Shown one piece after another: positions 44,171 through 52,888 of a DNA stretch of 64,000 nucleotides. A program made the position numbers and the translations under genes. This stretch comes from Methylomicrobium sp. wino1 (GTDB lineage Bacteria > Pseudomonadota > Gammaproteobacteria > Methylococcales > Methylomonadaceae). The notes below the pieces were generated by a model that ran no database searches, had not been told where the DNA came from, and saw only the letters and a list, made by a program, of their open reading frames with translations. Every line of letters starts with the position of its first letter. The first letter of the stretch is position 1. Location: assembly GCF_003932755.1 (NCBI RefSeq), contig NZ_CP024202.1, forward strand, positions 3,782,001 to 3,846,000. The letters are read 5' to 3'.

Positions 44171-44437
44171 TCAGTCGGTTATGATTTCGGCGACGACGAA
44201 ACCGGAAGCCTGTTCGTAGTTTTGCGTCAGACACAGACAATGGTCGCGGCCATCGACCAGATATAAATTGAAACCGGCGCGTTCCAGCACCGGTTCGTGG
44301 TTCGGGATGTCGTCGTCGATGCAATAGGTGAAATGAATGCCGGGATGATCGGCCCTAAGCCTACCGATCACGGTTTCATCGATGCCGTGTCGTTCGACCG
44401 TTGCGGCGATCGAGCCGGCCAGTTCTTGCGTGATCAT
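44171..44437 (-). CDS. Small conserved nif-cluster protein (possibly DUF6129)
   Basis: An 88-residue protein (MITQELAGSIAATVERHGID, then IHFTYCIDDDIPNHEPVLERAGFNLYLVDGRDHCLCLT). It has three Cys, one in TYC and two in HCLCL, and no cluster motif. I associate this pattern with a small family from nif operons (DUF6129), with limited certainty. It lies between the ferredoxin and the LRV gene, 3 and 6 bases from its neighbours. Confidence 0.6.
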   Translation of the reverse strand: MITQELAGSIAATVERHGIDETVIGRLRADHPGIHFTYCIDDDIPNHEPVLERAGFNLYLVDGRDHCLCLTQNYEQASGFVVAEIITD

Positions 44438-44440
44438 CGG

Positions 44441-44641
44441 TCAGGCCGGTAGCGGTAGAATACAATTATCGACCGGACAAACCCGGACACATTGGGGTTT
44501 GTCGAAATCACCTTCGCATTCGGTACAGGTTTTTTTGTCGATCTCGAAAACAATTTTGCCTTCCGTGATCGAATTGGTTGGGCAGACCGGTTCGCAATCG
44601 CCGCAGGAAATACATTCGTCGGCAACAATATATAAAGCCAT
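44441..44641 (-). CDS. [4Fe-4S] ferredoxin of the nif operon
   Basis: A 66-residue ferredoxin with ADECISCGDCEPVCPTNSI and a second motif CTECEGDFDKPQCVRVCPVDNC, in which an insertion spaces the cysteines as in the Azotobacter/Chromatium-type bacterial ferredoxins of nif clusters. It is a candidate electron carrier for nitrogenase or its maturation. It follows nifT by 10 bases and has AAGGAGGC before the start. Confidence 0.9.
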   Translation of the reverse strand: MALYIVADECISCGDCEPVCPTNSITEGKIVFEIDKKTCTECEGDFDKPQCVRVCPVDNCILPLPA

Positions 44642-44651
44642 GACAGCCTCC

Positions 44652-44864
44652 TTATAAACGTTTTGCTTGTAAAGTCGTCGGAATTTTCGGCGCGGGCGAG
44701 AGCGGTTCGAAGTAATAACGCGAACCGTCGCCTAACACCACTTCGCCGCCCCATTTGTCAGGTGCGTCGAATTCCAGCGATTCGATGGTTTCTTCCAAGT
44801 CTTTTTTCGCGACATAAAACAGCAATTTGCCGTCGTCGCGTTTTCTGAGCATGACGCTGGGCAT
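44652..44864 (-). CDS. nifT: NifT/FixU
   Basis: A 70-residue protein from ATG 44864, with GGAG six bases upstream: MPSVMLRKRDDGKLLFYVAK then DLEETIESLEFDAPDKWGGEVVLGDGSRYYFEP. This is the NifT family, always downstream of nifK; mutants have little phenotype. A TTG four codons upstream overlaps the ribosome site and is rejected. Confidence 0.94.
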   Translation of the reverse strand: MPSVMLRKRDDGKLLFYVAKKDLEETIESLEFDAPDKWGGEVVLGDGSRYYFEPLSPAPKIPTTLQAKRL

Positions 44865-44890
44865 GAGGATCTCCAATCAAAAACTCGTAG

Positions 44891-44920
44891 GTCGGGTTAG
44901 GCAAAAAGCCGTAACCCGAC
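44891..44920. repeat. REP-like palindrome between nifK and nifT
   Basis: GTCGGGTTA and TAACCCGAC pair perfectly, enclosing GGCAAAAAGCCG, which itself pairs GGC/GCC. Same family as 41117 and 30263. It could stabilise the nifHDK transcript 3' part or attenuate nifT. Confidence 0.7.
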
Positions 44921-44970
44921 AGGATGAAAGGGAGGCCGGATTGTGCTATATCGCAAATCCGGCCGGTCTA

Positions 44971-46542
44971 TCAACGAATCAAATCGTAGTTGTAATCCGT
45001 CGTGCCCATGCCTTTGGTTTCCTTGTCCAACTGCTCCAGGACCGCATTGACCAATGTGGTCAGAATGTACATAGCGCCTTCGTAGCCCAATGTCGTCATG
45101 CGGTGCAGATGGTGGCGGTCGAAGATCGGGAAGCCGATGCGGATCAACGGCACCTCGAATTCCTCGCCTTTGTAGAACGTGTCGCGCTGTATGAACTTGC
45201 CGTAAGAATTGCCGATCATGAAATCGGGCTTGTTCGTGAAGACCAGTGAACGGAAGTGCCATAAATCCTTGCCGATATGCACGGTGGAGTTTTTACCGTA
45301 CGGCGAGGCTTCCAGCATCGCTTCACAAGCTTTTCTCCAGCGCTTGTTGGCGTGATTGACCAGGATGTCGGTCGGCTCGGCGCCGAGTTCCAGCAGGAAT
45401 TTGACCATACCCAGCACGAAGTCGGCATCGCCGTACAGCGCGAATTTCTTGCCGTGCAGCCAGGCATGCGAGTCGGTCATCATATCCACGAGACGGCCGC
45501 GTTCCTTTTCCAGCGATTCCGGAATCGGTTTGCCGGTGATGTCCGAGACTTTCATCAACAACTCGTCGGTCCATTCCAGCCCCATCGGAATGTTCAATTT
45601 CGGAACGTCGTGCTTCCAGGTGTTTTGCACGTACTTCTTGGTTTTTTCGAGCTGCCAAGGTTGCAGCAGAATCGTGTCGTAGGCGTTCGGCGCATCCTTG
45701 ATTTCATCCATCGTCGTGCCGCCCGCGTACATGCGGAAATGGCCGTCGGCCGGCGTGTCGAGTACTTCGGTCGGATCGCTGAGCAACGAATAATCGACGC
45801 CCATTTCCTTCATCATCCGGTGGATCACACGGAAGTTGCCGAGATAGGTCTCGAAGCCCGGCACGAAGTTGATCTTGCCGTTCGAGCCGGCTTCCTTTCC
45901 CTCCATGAAGTTCAACGTGAAATAACGGGCAATGCCTTCGAACATATTGTCCCAGCCGGTCGTGTGGCTGCCGACGAAACTCGGCGTATGCGCGAACGGC
46001 GTCGGGAATTCTTGCTCGATATGGCCTTCTTTTTTGGCGTTGCCGATAAAAGCGTTCAAATCGTCGCCGATCACTTCGGCCATGCAGGTCGTCGAAACGG
46101 CGATCATTTCAGGCTGGTATAAGGCTTTGACGTTTTCCAGGCCGGCGAACATGTTTTTCTGACCGCCGAAAACGGCAGCGTCTTCGGTCATCGAATCCGA
46201 TACGCAAGCGATCGGTTCCTTGAAATGACGGTTGAAATAGGTGCGAAAGTAGGCAACGCAGCCTTGCGAGCCGTGTACGTAAGGCATCGTTTTCTCGAAG
46301 CCCAGCGCGCAAAGGACCGCGCCCAACGGCTGACAGGCTTTGGCCGGGTTGACGGTCAGGGCTTCTCGGTTAAAGTTTAGTTCCTTGTATTCCTTCGTCG
46401 TCGTCCATTGGAAGACTTCATCGATTTGTTCTTGCGGATGACGTTCCTCGTATTCCGCACGTTTGGTGGCCAGGTTTTCCTTGTATTCGTCGGTTCTGAA
46501 TAAAGGATAACTCGGTTGTATGTTTTCGACTTGTTGGCTCAT
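44971..46542 (-). CDS. nifK: Nitrogenase MoFe protein beta subunit NifK
   Basis: A 523-residue protein starting MSQQVENIQPSYPLFRTDEY with AGGAGATC before the ATG. P-cluster ligands are visible as Cys in LGAVLCALGFEKTMPYVHGSQGCVAYFR (Cys at about 69 and 94) and STTCMAEVIGDD (about 152). NifK pairs with NifD in the alpha2-beta2 MoFe protein that reduces N2. The C-terminal MTTLGYEGAMYILTTLVNAVLEQLD is typical. No lesion is seen. Confidence 0.98.
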   Translation of the reverse strand: MSQQVENIQPSYPLFRTDEYKENLATKRAEYEERHPQEQIDEVFQWTTTKEYKELNFNREALTVNPAKACQPLGAVLCALGFEKTMPYVHGSQGCVAYFRTYFNRHFKEPIACVSDSMTEDAAVFGGQKNMFAGLENVKALYQPEMIAVSTTCMAEVIGDDLNAFIGNAKKEGHIEQEFPTPFAHTPSFVGSHTTGWDNMFEGIARYFTLNFMEGKEAGSNGKINFVPGFETYLGNFRVIHRMMKEMGVDYSLLSDPTEVLDTPADGHFRMYAGGTTMDEIKDAPNAYDTILLQPWQLEKTKKYVQNTWKHDVPKLNIPMGLEWTDELLMKVSDITGKPIPESLEKERGRLVDMMTDSHAWLHGKKFALYGDADFVLGMVKFLLELGAEPTDILVNHANKRWRKACEAMLEASPYGKNSTVHIGKDLWHFRSLVFTNKPDFMIGNSYGKFIQRDTFYKGEEFEVPLIRIGFPIFDRHHLHRMTTLGYEGAMYILTTLVNAVLEQLDKETKGMGTTDYNYDLIR

Positions 46543-46589
46543 GATGATCTCCTAACGCGCCACCAATCTGTGGACAGGCGTAATAGGCT

Positions 46590-46656
46590 AAAGATGAAAG
46601 GTACAAGACGAAAGGATGTGATAGGGGTCGCGGGCGGTATTTCGCCTTTCATCTTT
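46590..46656 (-). promoter_or_regulatory. Hairpin in the nifD-nifK gap
   Basis: AAAGATGAAAGG (46590-46601) and CCTTTCATCTTT (46645-46656) are exact inverted repeats 43 bases apart. In the nifD-nifK transcript such a structure could affect mRNA processing or relative subunit levels. That function is inferred. Confidence 0.5.
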
Positions 46657-46675
46657 CGCCTTGCTCCTCGATTAT

Positions 46676-48154
46676 TTAAGCGGCGGCTTTGACCGGCTCG
46701 CTGGCGGTCTCTTTTTTCCAGGGTGATTTAATGTTTTTCCAGCAGGGATTGTTCAATGTCATATCCATGTCGCGGGCGAAGATCGCAAAACCGTCGAAGC
46801 CGTGATACGGGCCGGAATAATCCCAGGAGTGCATTTGCCGGAACGGAATACCCATCTTCTGGAAGATGTATTTTTCCTTGATGCCGGAGCCGATCAGATC
46901 GGGCTGGACTTTCTTGACGAATTCCTCGAATTCGTAGCCGGTGACGTCGTCGTACAGTAACGTCGCATTGCCCATTTCCTTGATCGTGCGGTCGTAGTCG
47001 TCGTTGTGCGCGAATTCGTAGCCCGTCCCGACCACTTCCATGCCTAAGTCTTCGTAGGCGCCGATGACGTGTCTTGGTCGCAGGCCGCCGACATAGAGCA
47101 TCACGCGCTTGCCTTCCAGACGCGGGCGGTATTTCGCGATGACCGCTTCGTATTCGGCCTTGTAGCGTTCGATCACACGTTCTGCGCCTTCCTTGATCGT
47201 GTCGTCGAAATGCGAAGCAATTCTGCGTAAAGATTCGGCTATTTTGGTCGGACCGAAGAAGTTATACTCGATCCACGGAATGCTGTATTTCTCCTCCATG
47301 TGCCGCGCGATGTAGTTCATCGAACGATAGCAGTGGATCAGATTCAATTTGACCTTCGGCGTTTTCTCGATTTCGGCGATCGTGCCGTCACCAGACCATT
47401 GCGCAACGACGCGCAGGCCCATTTCTTCGAGTAAAGTTCTGGACGCCCAGGCATCGCCGCCGATGTTGTAGTCCCCGATCACGGCCACGTCGTAAGGCGT
47501 GGTTGGGAAGTTGTCGTCGCCGTCGCGGTTTTCGAGTACCCAGTCGCGAATCGCATCATTGGCGATATGATGGCCAAGCGATTGCGAAACGCCTCTAAAA
47601 CCTTCGCAGCGAACCGGTACGACCGTTTTGCCGTGTTCCTTTTTCTTCATCTTCGCGACCGCTTCGATGTCGTCGCCGATCAGACCGATCGGGCACTCCG
47701 ATTGAATCGAGATGCCTTTGTTGAGCGGGAACAACACTTCGATCTCGTCGATCAATTTCGCGAGTTTTTTGTCGCCGCCGAACACGATGTCCTTTTCCTG
47801 AAAATCGGACGTGAAGTTCATCGTACCGAAGGTGTTGACACCGGTCGTGCCGACGTAGTAATTTCGGCGGCCGGCGCGGGAATACTGTCCGCAGCCGACC
47901 GGGCCGTGCGAGATGTGGATCATGTCCTTGATCGGACCCCACACCACGCCTTTCGAACCTGCGTAGGCGCAACCGCGTATCGTCATCACGCCGGGCAGCG
48001 ATTTGCGGTTCGAGGTGATGCATTTGTTGGCTTTTTCCAAACTTTGATCGTTGACGGCCAAGTGTTTGGCGCGATCATTTTTGGCTTTTTCCGGATAGAC
48101 CTCGAGCACCTCCTGTATAAGCGCTTCGGTCTCTTCTCTTGTCATGGCTGGCAT
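46676..48154 (-). CDS. nifD: Nitrogenase MoFe protein alpha subunit NifD
   Basis: From ATG 48154, with AGAGGATAAG upstream, 492 residues (an in-frame start at 48181 is upstream of the ribosome site). P-cluster cysteines lie in [25 protein letters not shown] and [12 protein letters not shown]. FeMo-cofactor ligands are the Cys in [12 protein letters not shown] and the His in [21 protein letters not shown]. The homocitrate-side VGGLRPRHV is also present. The molybdenum-type sequence is clear; it is not VnfD or AnfD. Confidence 0.98.
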   Translation of the reverse strand: MPAMTREETEALIQEVLEVYPEKAKNDRAKHLAVNDQSLEKANKCITSNRKSLPGVMTIRGCAYAGSKGVVWGPIKDMIHISHGPVGCGQYSRAGRRNYYVGTTGVNTFGTMNFTSDFQEKDIVFGGDKKLAKLIDEIEVLFPLNKGISIQSECPIGLIGDDIEAVAKMKKKEHGKTVVPVRCEGFRGVSQSLGHHIANDAIRDWVLENRDGDDNFPTTPYDVAVIGDYNIGGDAWASRTLLEEMGLRVVAQWSGDGTIAEIEKTPKVKLNLIHCYRSMNYIARHMEEKYSIPWIEYNFFGPTKIAESLRRIASHFDDTIKEGAERVIERYKAEYEAVIAKYRPRLEGKRVMLYVGGLRPRHVIGAYEDLGMEVVGTGYEFAHNDDYDRTIKEMGNATLLYDDVTGYEFEEFVKKVQPDLIGSGIKEKYIFQKMGIPFRQMHSWDYSGPYHGFDGFAIFARDMDMTLNNPCWKNIKSPWKKETASEPVKAAA

Positions 48155-48209
48155 AATCTTATCCTCTCTTGCCGTGGGCAATCCCCCAACAGGCAGTTTT
48201 GGGAATCGG

Positions 48210-48242
48210 AGGTTAGGTTAAGCATTTGCCATAACCCAACCT
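48210..48242. repeat. REP-like palindrome in the nifH-nifD gap
   Basis: AGGTTAGGTTA and TAACCCAACCT pair with one mismatch around AGCATTTGCCA. A second stem follows at about 48255-48284 (CGGGTCAAGTTC with GAGCTTGCCCGG). Together they could protect the 3' end of nifH mRNA, which is usually the most abundant nif transcript. Confidence 0.55.
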
Positions 48243-48291
48243 GGTTAGCTCGGAGTCGGGTCAAGTTCTTTCGAGCTTGCCCGGCTAGCCG

Positions 48292-49209
<918 letters not shown>

Positions 49210-49217
49210 CTACATCA

Positions 49218-49233
49218 AGCAAGCGTTGTGCCA
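49218..49233 (-). promoter_or_regulatory. Sigma-54 promoter of nifHDKT
   Basis: On the minus strand, TGGCACAACGCTTGCT matches TGGCAC-N5-TTGCW exactly, 45-60 bases before the nifH start. I searched upstream to about 49400 for TGT-N10-ACA and found no exact copy. Confidence 0.9.
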
Positions 49234-49457
49234 TAATTTCAACTATCTGATATAAATAAAAAAAGATATTTATTTTTGGAATATTTCAGGTTGGATTAGT
49301 AACAAATTGTTCGGTCTGGTAGGTTTGTTTACATCCGAAAAGTGTATTTATTTGGGTGATTTTCGTAGAGAGGTGATAAGGAAGTCTGATTACGTTGAAC
49401 ATTTAGCCGATTTGGCTTGCTCTTGCTCGTGGGAGCCGCTTAGGCCCGTTAGGCCGC

Positions 49458-49584
49458 GCCGAGCACTGGCGATTTTGGCGAGAACAGCCCGCTAGGGGAA
49501 GGGGAGCGGCAAGGATGCCGCTCGTTTTCGGAGGGCTAGGGATAACCCTTCCGAAAACCCTCGGCAAAATCGTCAGTGCTCGGC
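49458..49584. repeat. 127-bp element with 19-bp inverted ends between nifH and the SIR2-like gene
   Basis: GCCGAGCACTGGCGATTTT (49458-49476) and AAAATCGTCAGTGCTCGGC (49566-49584) are inverted with one mismatch. Inside are further hairpins: GAGCGGC/GCCGCTC (49504-49523) and TTTTCGGAGGG facing CCCTTCCGAAAA. It could be a small MITE-like insertion or a bidirectional transcription barrier. Confidence 0.6.
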
Positions 49585-49707
49585 ATGTTTTTTTCAGCGG
49601 TTGGATTGTCAGAAACTCTACAAAATTTATTGTTACGTCGTCGATGTAATTCACTTAATTCTAGGTTTTTATTCTAACAAGTCTGATGTTTCAGTGGTTT
49701 AATTATT

Positions 49708-49723
49708 TGGTTCGGAAATTGCT
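49708..49723 (+). promoter_or_regulatory. Sigma-54-like promoter of the SIR2-like gene
   Basis: TGGTTCGGAAATTGCT has the invariant GG and GC at the correct 10-base spacing and a good -12 box, but TTC in place of CAC. It lies about 37 bases upstream of the gene start. Confidence 0.5.
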
Positions 49724-49759
49724 TAATACTTTGACTGTTAATTCAACTGGAGCGTAAAC

Positions 49760-50611
49760 ATGAACCACGACGTTTTTTCCGAGATTTTCGAAGGGCTTTA
49801 TGATAACGAGGTCGTACCTTATTTAGGCCCTGGCGTATTGTTCGATTCTGTTCACCAAAAAACCGGTCAAGCAATTCCGGCAAACAGCGAAAGCCTAATT
49901 TTGGCGATGAACGACGGGCAGCCGATGGCGCCGAAACTCATGTACGAATTTCCGCGTGCGGCGATGAACAGGGAATTGAAACGGGGCCGTAATTTCTTGA
50001 CGCAGTTTTTGGACGGCGTCTACGGTCATTCGGACTGGACGCGGGCGGGTATTCACGACTGGCTCGCCGAATTGCGCCCGCATTACGTTGTCGACATCAA
50101 CCGAGATACGCAACTGCTCGATAGCTATGCCGATCAAGAACACACGCTGATCGTTGGCGTCGCGCGCATTTCCGCGAGTCAACATCGTTTCAAGATCTAC
50201 CACTACGACGGCAGCGAGTATCATGAAATCGACCAGGCCGGCGCGAACCAAAATATTCCGATACTGTTCAAGCCGATGGGCACGCCAAGGCCGGATTCGA
50301 ACTACATCGCCTCGGACGCAGACTATGTCGATTACATTACAGAGTTGATGGGGGGCTTCGCGATTCCCGATTTTTTGAAGGAATACCGCAAAGGCAAGAA
50401 ATATCTGCTGATCGGTCTGCCGCTTAACCGCGATTCCGAGCGCATGGTCATGAGCGACATCGTTTACGCAGCCAGCGAACCGAAAGGCTGGATTCTGCGG
50501 AAAAACCCTACCGAGAAGGAACAACGGTTCTGCAAACGACTGGGGCTGGAAATCATCCCGGCCGACTGCCGTGATTTTCTGGATTATATGATGACGAAAG
50601 AAGCGGCTTAG
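49760..50611 (+). CDS. nif-associated SIR2-like protein
   Basis: A 283-residue protein divergent from nifH, with GGAGCG upstream of its ATG. It opens EIFEGLYDNEVVPYLGPGVLFDSV, a nucleotide-binding-like loop, and has DWLAELRPHYVVDINRDTQLLDSYA and KYLLIGLPLNRDSERMVMSDIVYAA, which resemble the SIR2-like Rossmann fold (loss or retention of NAD hydrolysis cannot be judged). I recall SIR2-like genes beside nifH in several proteobacteria; function unknown. The sigma-54-like sequence upstream suggests co-regulation with nif. Confidence 0.6.
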   Translation: MNHDVFSEIFEGLYDNEVVPYLGPGVLFDSVHQKTGQAIPANSESLILAMNDGQPMAPKLMYEFPRAAMNRELKRGRNFLTQFLDGVYGHSDWTRAGIHDWLAELRPHYVVDINRDTQLLDSYADQEHTLIVGVARISASQHRFKIYHYDGSEYHEIDQAGANQNIPILFKPMGTPRPDSNYIASDADYVDYITELMGGFAIPDFLKEYRKGKKYLLIGLPLNRDSERMVMSDIVYAASEPKGWILRKNPTEKEQRFCKRLGLEIIPADCRDFLDYMMTKEAA

Positions 50612-51200
50612 CAGTGTAATCTTAGGGCGGGGCGGCGCTCCGTCATGAATTTCAAAAACGCTTCATCGACTTTGTTGCAAGATCTCCAAGTTTTGTCTTC
50701 ATCCTCACTTTCTGTCGCGGCATTCAGATCTATACTTCGCGCGGCCACCTTTGCTGGTAAGCTAACGCGCTCTATTGTCCTAGCGGCGTTACCTACATGG
50801 ATGTAGGTAAGGGGCGTGAGTAGGAGCGGAAGCGTTGCGAAAACAGTCACATAGCTTAACTTAAGGCCAACCACTCATCAATGCATCATCATGCCGGCCC
50901 TGGTTGCATGCTGATGCATGCCTTGCTCGTATTTGTTGGCGAAAAGCGGCGGATTCGGGGCGATAGCCGCCAAACAAGACTTATGGGTTGCCGACTGAAT
51001 ACAGCCAGGACTATAAAATACAAAGCAATAAACAATTGATATTGCGTATAATGTATATTATGTTAAATAATGGCGTTGTAGAATTACCGTTTATAAGAAT
51101 CTTTATCAATTAACCCTTGATCATTTGATATTCATAGAATAGTAACTACACTTTGATTTCTTTTTCAAAGCTCATTTTAATGACCTAAGGCGCTTCCCAT
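50612..51200. other. Intergenic region holding dispersed repeat copy B
   Basis: About 590 bases. Copy B begins at 50731 (TATACTTCGCGCGGCCACCT) and runs to about 50873 (GCGTTGCGAAAACAGTCACA). A run of A/T-rich sequence near 51040-51180 probably contains the promoter of the next gene. An open stretch on the minus strand near 50881-51050 ends HQHATRAGMMMH but has no start codon, so I do not call it. Confidence 0.55.
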
Positions 51201-51659
51201 TTGAAGGCAAACGAATCGAATAAAAATCTACGACGAAAGCAATTTGGATTTTTAATATTGCTCTTTGTTTTGATGTCGCAGGTTTTATCCGCCCCCACAC
51301 CAAGCATTTATCCCGTTGTCAACAGCGCATTTACGCAAAACTCTGTTAGCCGAAACGGATTGAGTGCTATTTTTAGAATGCGGCTTCGTCAATGGCAAGA
51401 TGGTTCTCCCATTACGGTTTTTGTATTACATGACAACAATCCTCTTCATAAGCAGTTTTGCAAACAAGTATTGAATGTGTTTCCACATCAGATGCGTCGA
51501 AGCTGGAACAAGCTGGTATTTAGCGGGACCGGCCAGGCTCCCATTACCGTTGCCAGCAAGGAAGAAATGGTTGATAAAATCGCATCTACACCTGGCGCAA
51601 TCGGATATTTAAGCGATGAAGACATCACTGAAAATATCAAAATCCTGATCATTAAATAA
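51201..51659 (+). CDS. PstS-like periplasmic substrate-binding-type protein (short)
   Basis: A 152-residue protein from a TTG (51201) with a signal peptide (FGFLILLFVLMSQVLSAPT). The mature part has DGSPITVFVLHDNNPLHKQFCKQVL, PHQMRRSWNKLVFSGTGQAP and the end VDKIASTPGAIGYLSDEDI. These are features of small phosphate-ABC-transporter substrate-binding-like proteins (PBP domain), about half the size of PstS. The role is unknown. It precedes a porin gene by 14 bases. Confidence 0.65.
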   Translation: MKANESNKNLRRKQFGFLILLFVLMSQVLSAPTPSIYPVVNSAFTQNSVSRNGLSAIFRMRLRQWQDGSPITVFVLHDNNPLHKQFCKQVLNVFPHQMRRSWNKLVFSGTGQAPITVASKEEMVDKIASTPGAIGYLSDEDITENIKILIIK

Positions 51660-51673
51660 GGCCTTTTCCAGTC

Positions 51674-52888
51674 ATGCGTCATACGTCGACTTTAAACCGT
51701 TTTTTTAAATTGAATAGCTACGGTATCGTATTAGTTTTATGTTGCCTGTTTACGAACGCTCAAGCTTTCGATAGCGATTGGTTACCTCAGAACCTTCAGA
51801 TTCACGGCTTTTTATCCCAAGGATTTATTCATACTTCCGATAATAACTTTTTTGGTAAAACCGACGACTCGATATCAACCGACTTTAGAGAACTCGGAAT
51901 CAATGCCTCTTATAGGATTTTGCCGGAATTACAGATTGCCATGCAGATAGTATGGCGCGATGCGGGTAAAACAGACAATAGCAACGTCCGCATCGATTAC
52001 GGAGTAGCCAGCTACAATTTATATTCGTCGGAAAGTTCATTATTAACACTCAGGGGGGGCAGAGTCCCAACTCCGCTAGGTTTATACAACGATACCCGTG
52101 ACGTTGCCTCGACTCGTCCCAGCATCTTATTACCCCAATCGATTTATTTCGATGTCAATAGAAATTTGGCGTTATCAGCCGATGGAGGCTATATCTACGG
52201 AGAACATAGAACGGACTATGGCGATTTTTCGTTGAATTTCGGTGTAATTATCCCAAGAATGGATGATCCGGATTTCAAAAATACACTAGTCGGTTCAGAT
52301 CCAGGAAAAATGGAAGGCGACATATCCTGGGTATTGCGCACCGGTTACGAATGGGAAAACGGATTGGCCAAGCTAGCTATAACGTATGCGGATTTTAATG
52401 GTGAATACAAGCCATCAACCGGTGCTTTTTTTCAGGCAGGTTCATGGCGATTCAATCCATTAATCTTTTCAGCCCAATATAACGCCGAAAAATGGTCGCT
52501 TACCGGCGAATACGCCTTACGCCGGGCTCAATTGAGGAATTTCGGAGCCATTCCGGACACTGAATTTACCGGGCAAAGCTTTTATATACAAGGCACCTAT
52601 AGACTGACTTCTTCTCTGGAGGCGTTAGTGCGTTATGACGAATTGATTTGGGATATGGATGATAGAAAAGGCTTGAAACTCGCGCAAGCCGCACCCGGAG
52701 TTACCAATCATTCCAGGTTTGCTCAAGATTGGACTTTTGGGTTACGTTATGAAATATTGCCGGCACTGAATTTCAGCGCCGAATACCACCGAATCAATGG
52801 GACCGGTTGGCTATCGAACTTGGAAAACCCCCAAGGAACAACGCAACATTGGGATATGTATACCATTATGATGTCTTACGACTTTTAA
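51674..52888 (+). CDS. Outer-membrane porin-like protein
   Basis: A 404-residue protein with a signal peptide (GIVLVLCCLFTNAQA). After LQIHGFLSQGFIHTSDNNFFG, the mature part consists of alternating beta strands ending with aromatic residues and the terminal Phe (WDMYTIMMSYDF), as expected for a beta-barrel. LRGGRVPTPLGLYNDTRDVASTRPSILLP resembles porins of the OprO/OprP-like or DcaP-like groups, but I cannot assign one. It shares its last four bases with the converging GGDEF/EAL gene. Confidence 0.75.
   Translation: MRHTSTLNRFFKLNSYGIVLVLCCLFTNAQAFDSDWLPQNLQIHGFLSQGFIHTSDNNFFGKTDDSISTDFRELGINASYRILPELQIAMQIVWRDAGKTDNSNVRIDYGVASYNLYSSESSLLTLRGGRVPTPLGLYNDTRDVASTRPSILLPQSIYFDVNRNLALSADGGYIYGEHRTDYGDFSLNFGVIIPRMDDPDFKNTLVGSDPGKMEGDISWVLRTGYEWENGLAKLAITYADFNGEYKPSTGAFFQAGSWRFNPLIFSAQYNAEKWSLTGEYALRRAQLRNFGAIPDTEFTGQSFYIQGTYRLTSSLEALVRYDELIWDMDDRKGLKLAQAAPGVTNHSRFAQDWTFGLRYEILPALNFSAEYHRINGTGWLSNLENPQGTTQHWDMYTIMMSYDF

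Noticed and set aside
45277..46122. A 281-codon plus-strand ORF
   Set aside because: Antisense to nifK; open only because of the codon use of the real gene.
49234..49400. NifA upstream activator site for nifH
   Set aside because: Several TGT and ACA triplets exist, but none has the exact N10 spacing in the stretch read; I did not call one.
50608..50874. An 88-codon minus-strand ORF after the SIR2-like gene
   Set aside because: It lies across dispersed repeat copy B and has no ribosome site or recognisable domain.
50881..51070. Minus-strand open stretch ending in a His/Met-rich tail
   Set aside because: No in-frame start codon, no ribosome site and an upstream stop; it could be a remnant but nothing supports a gene.
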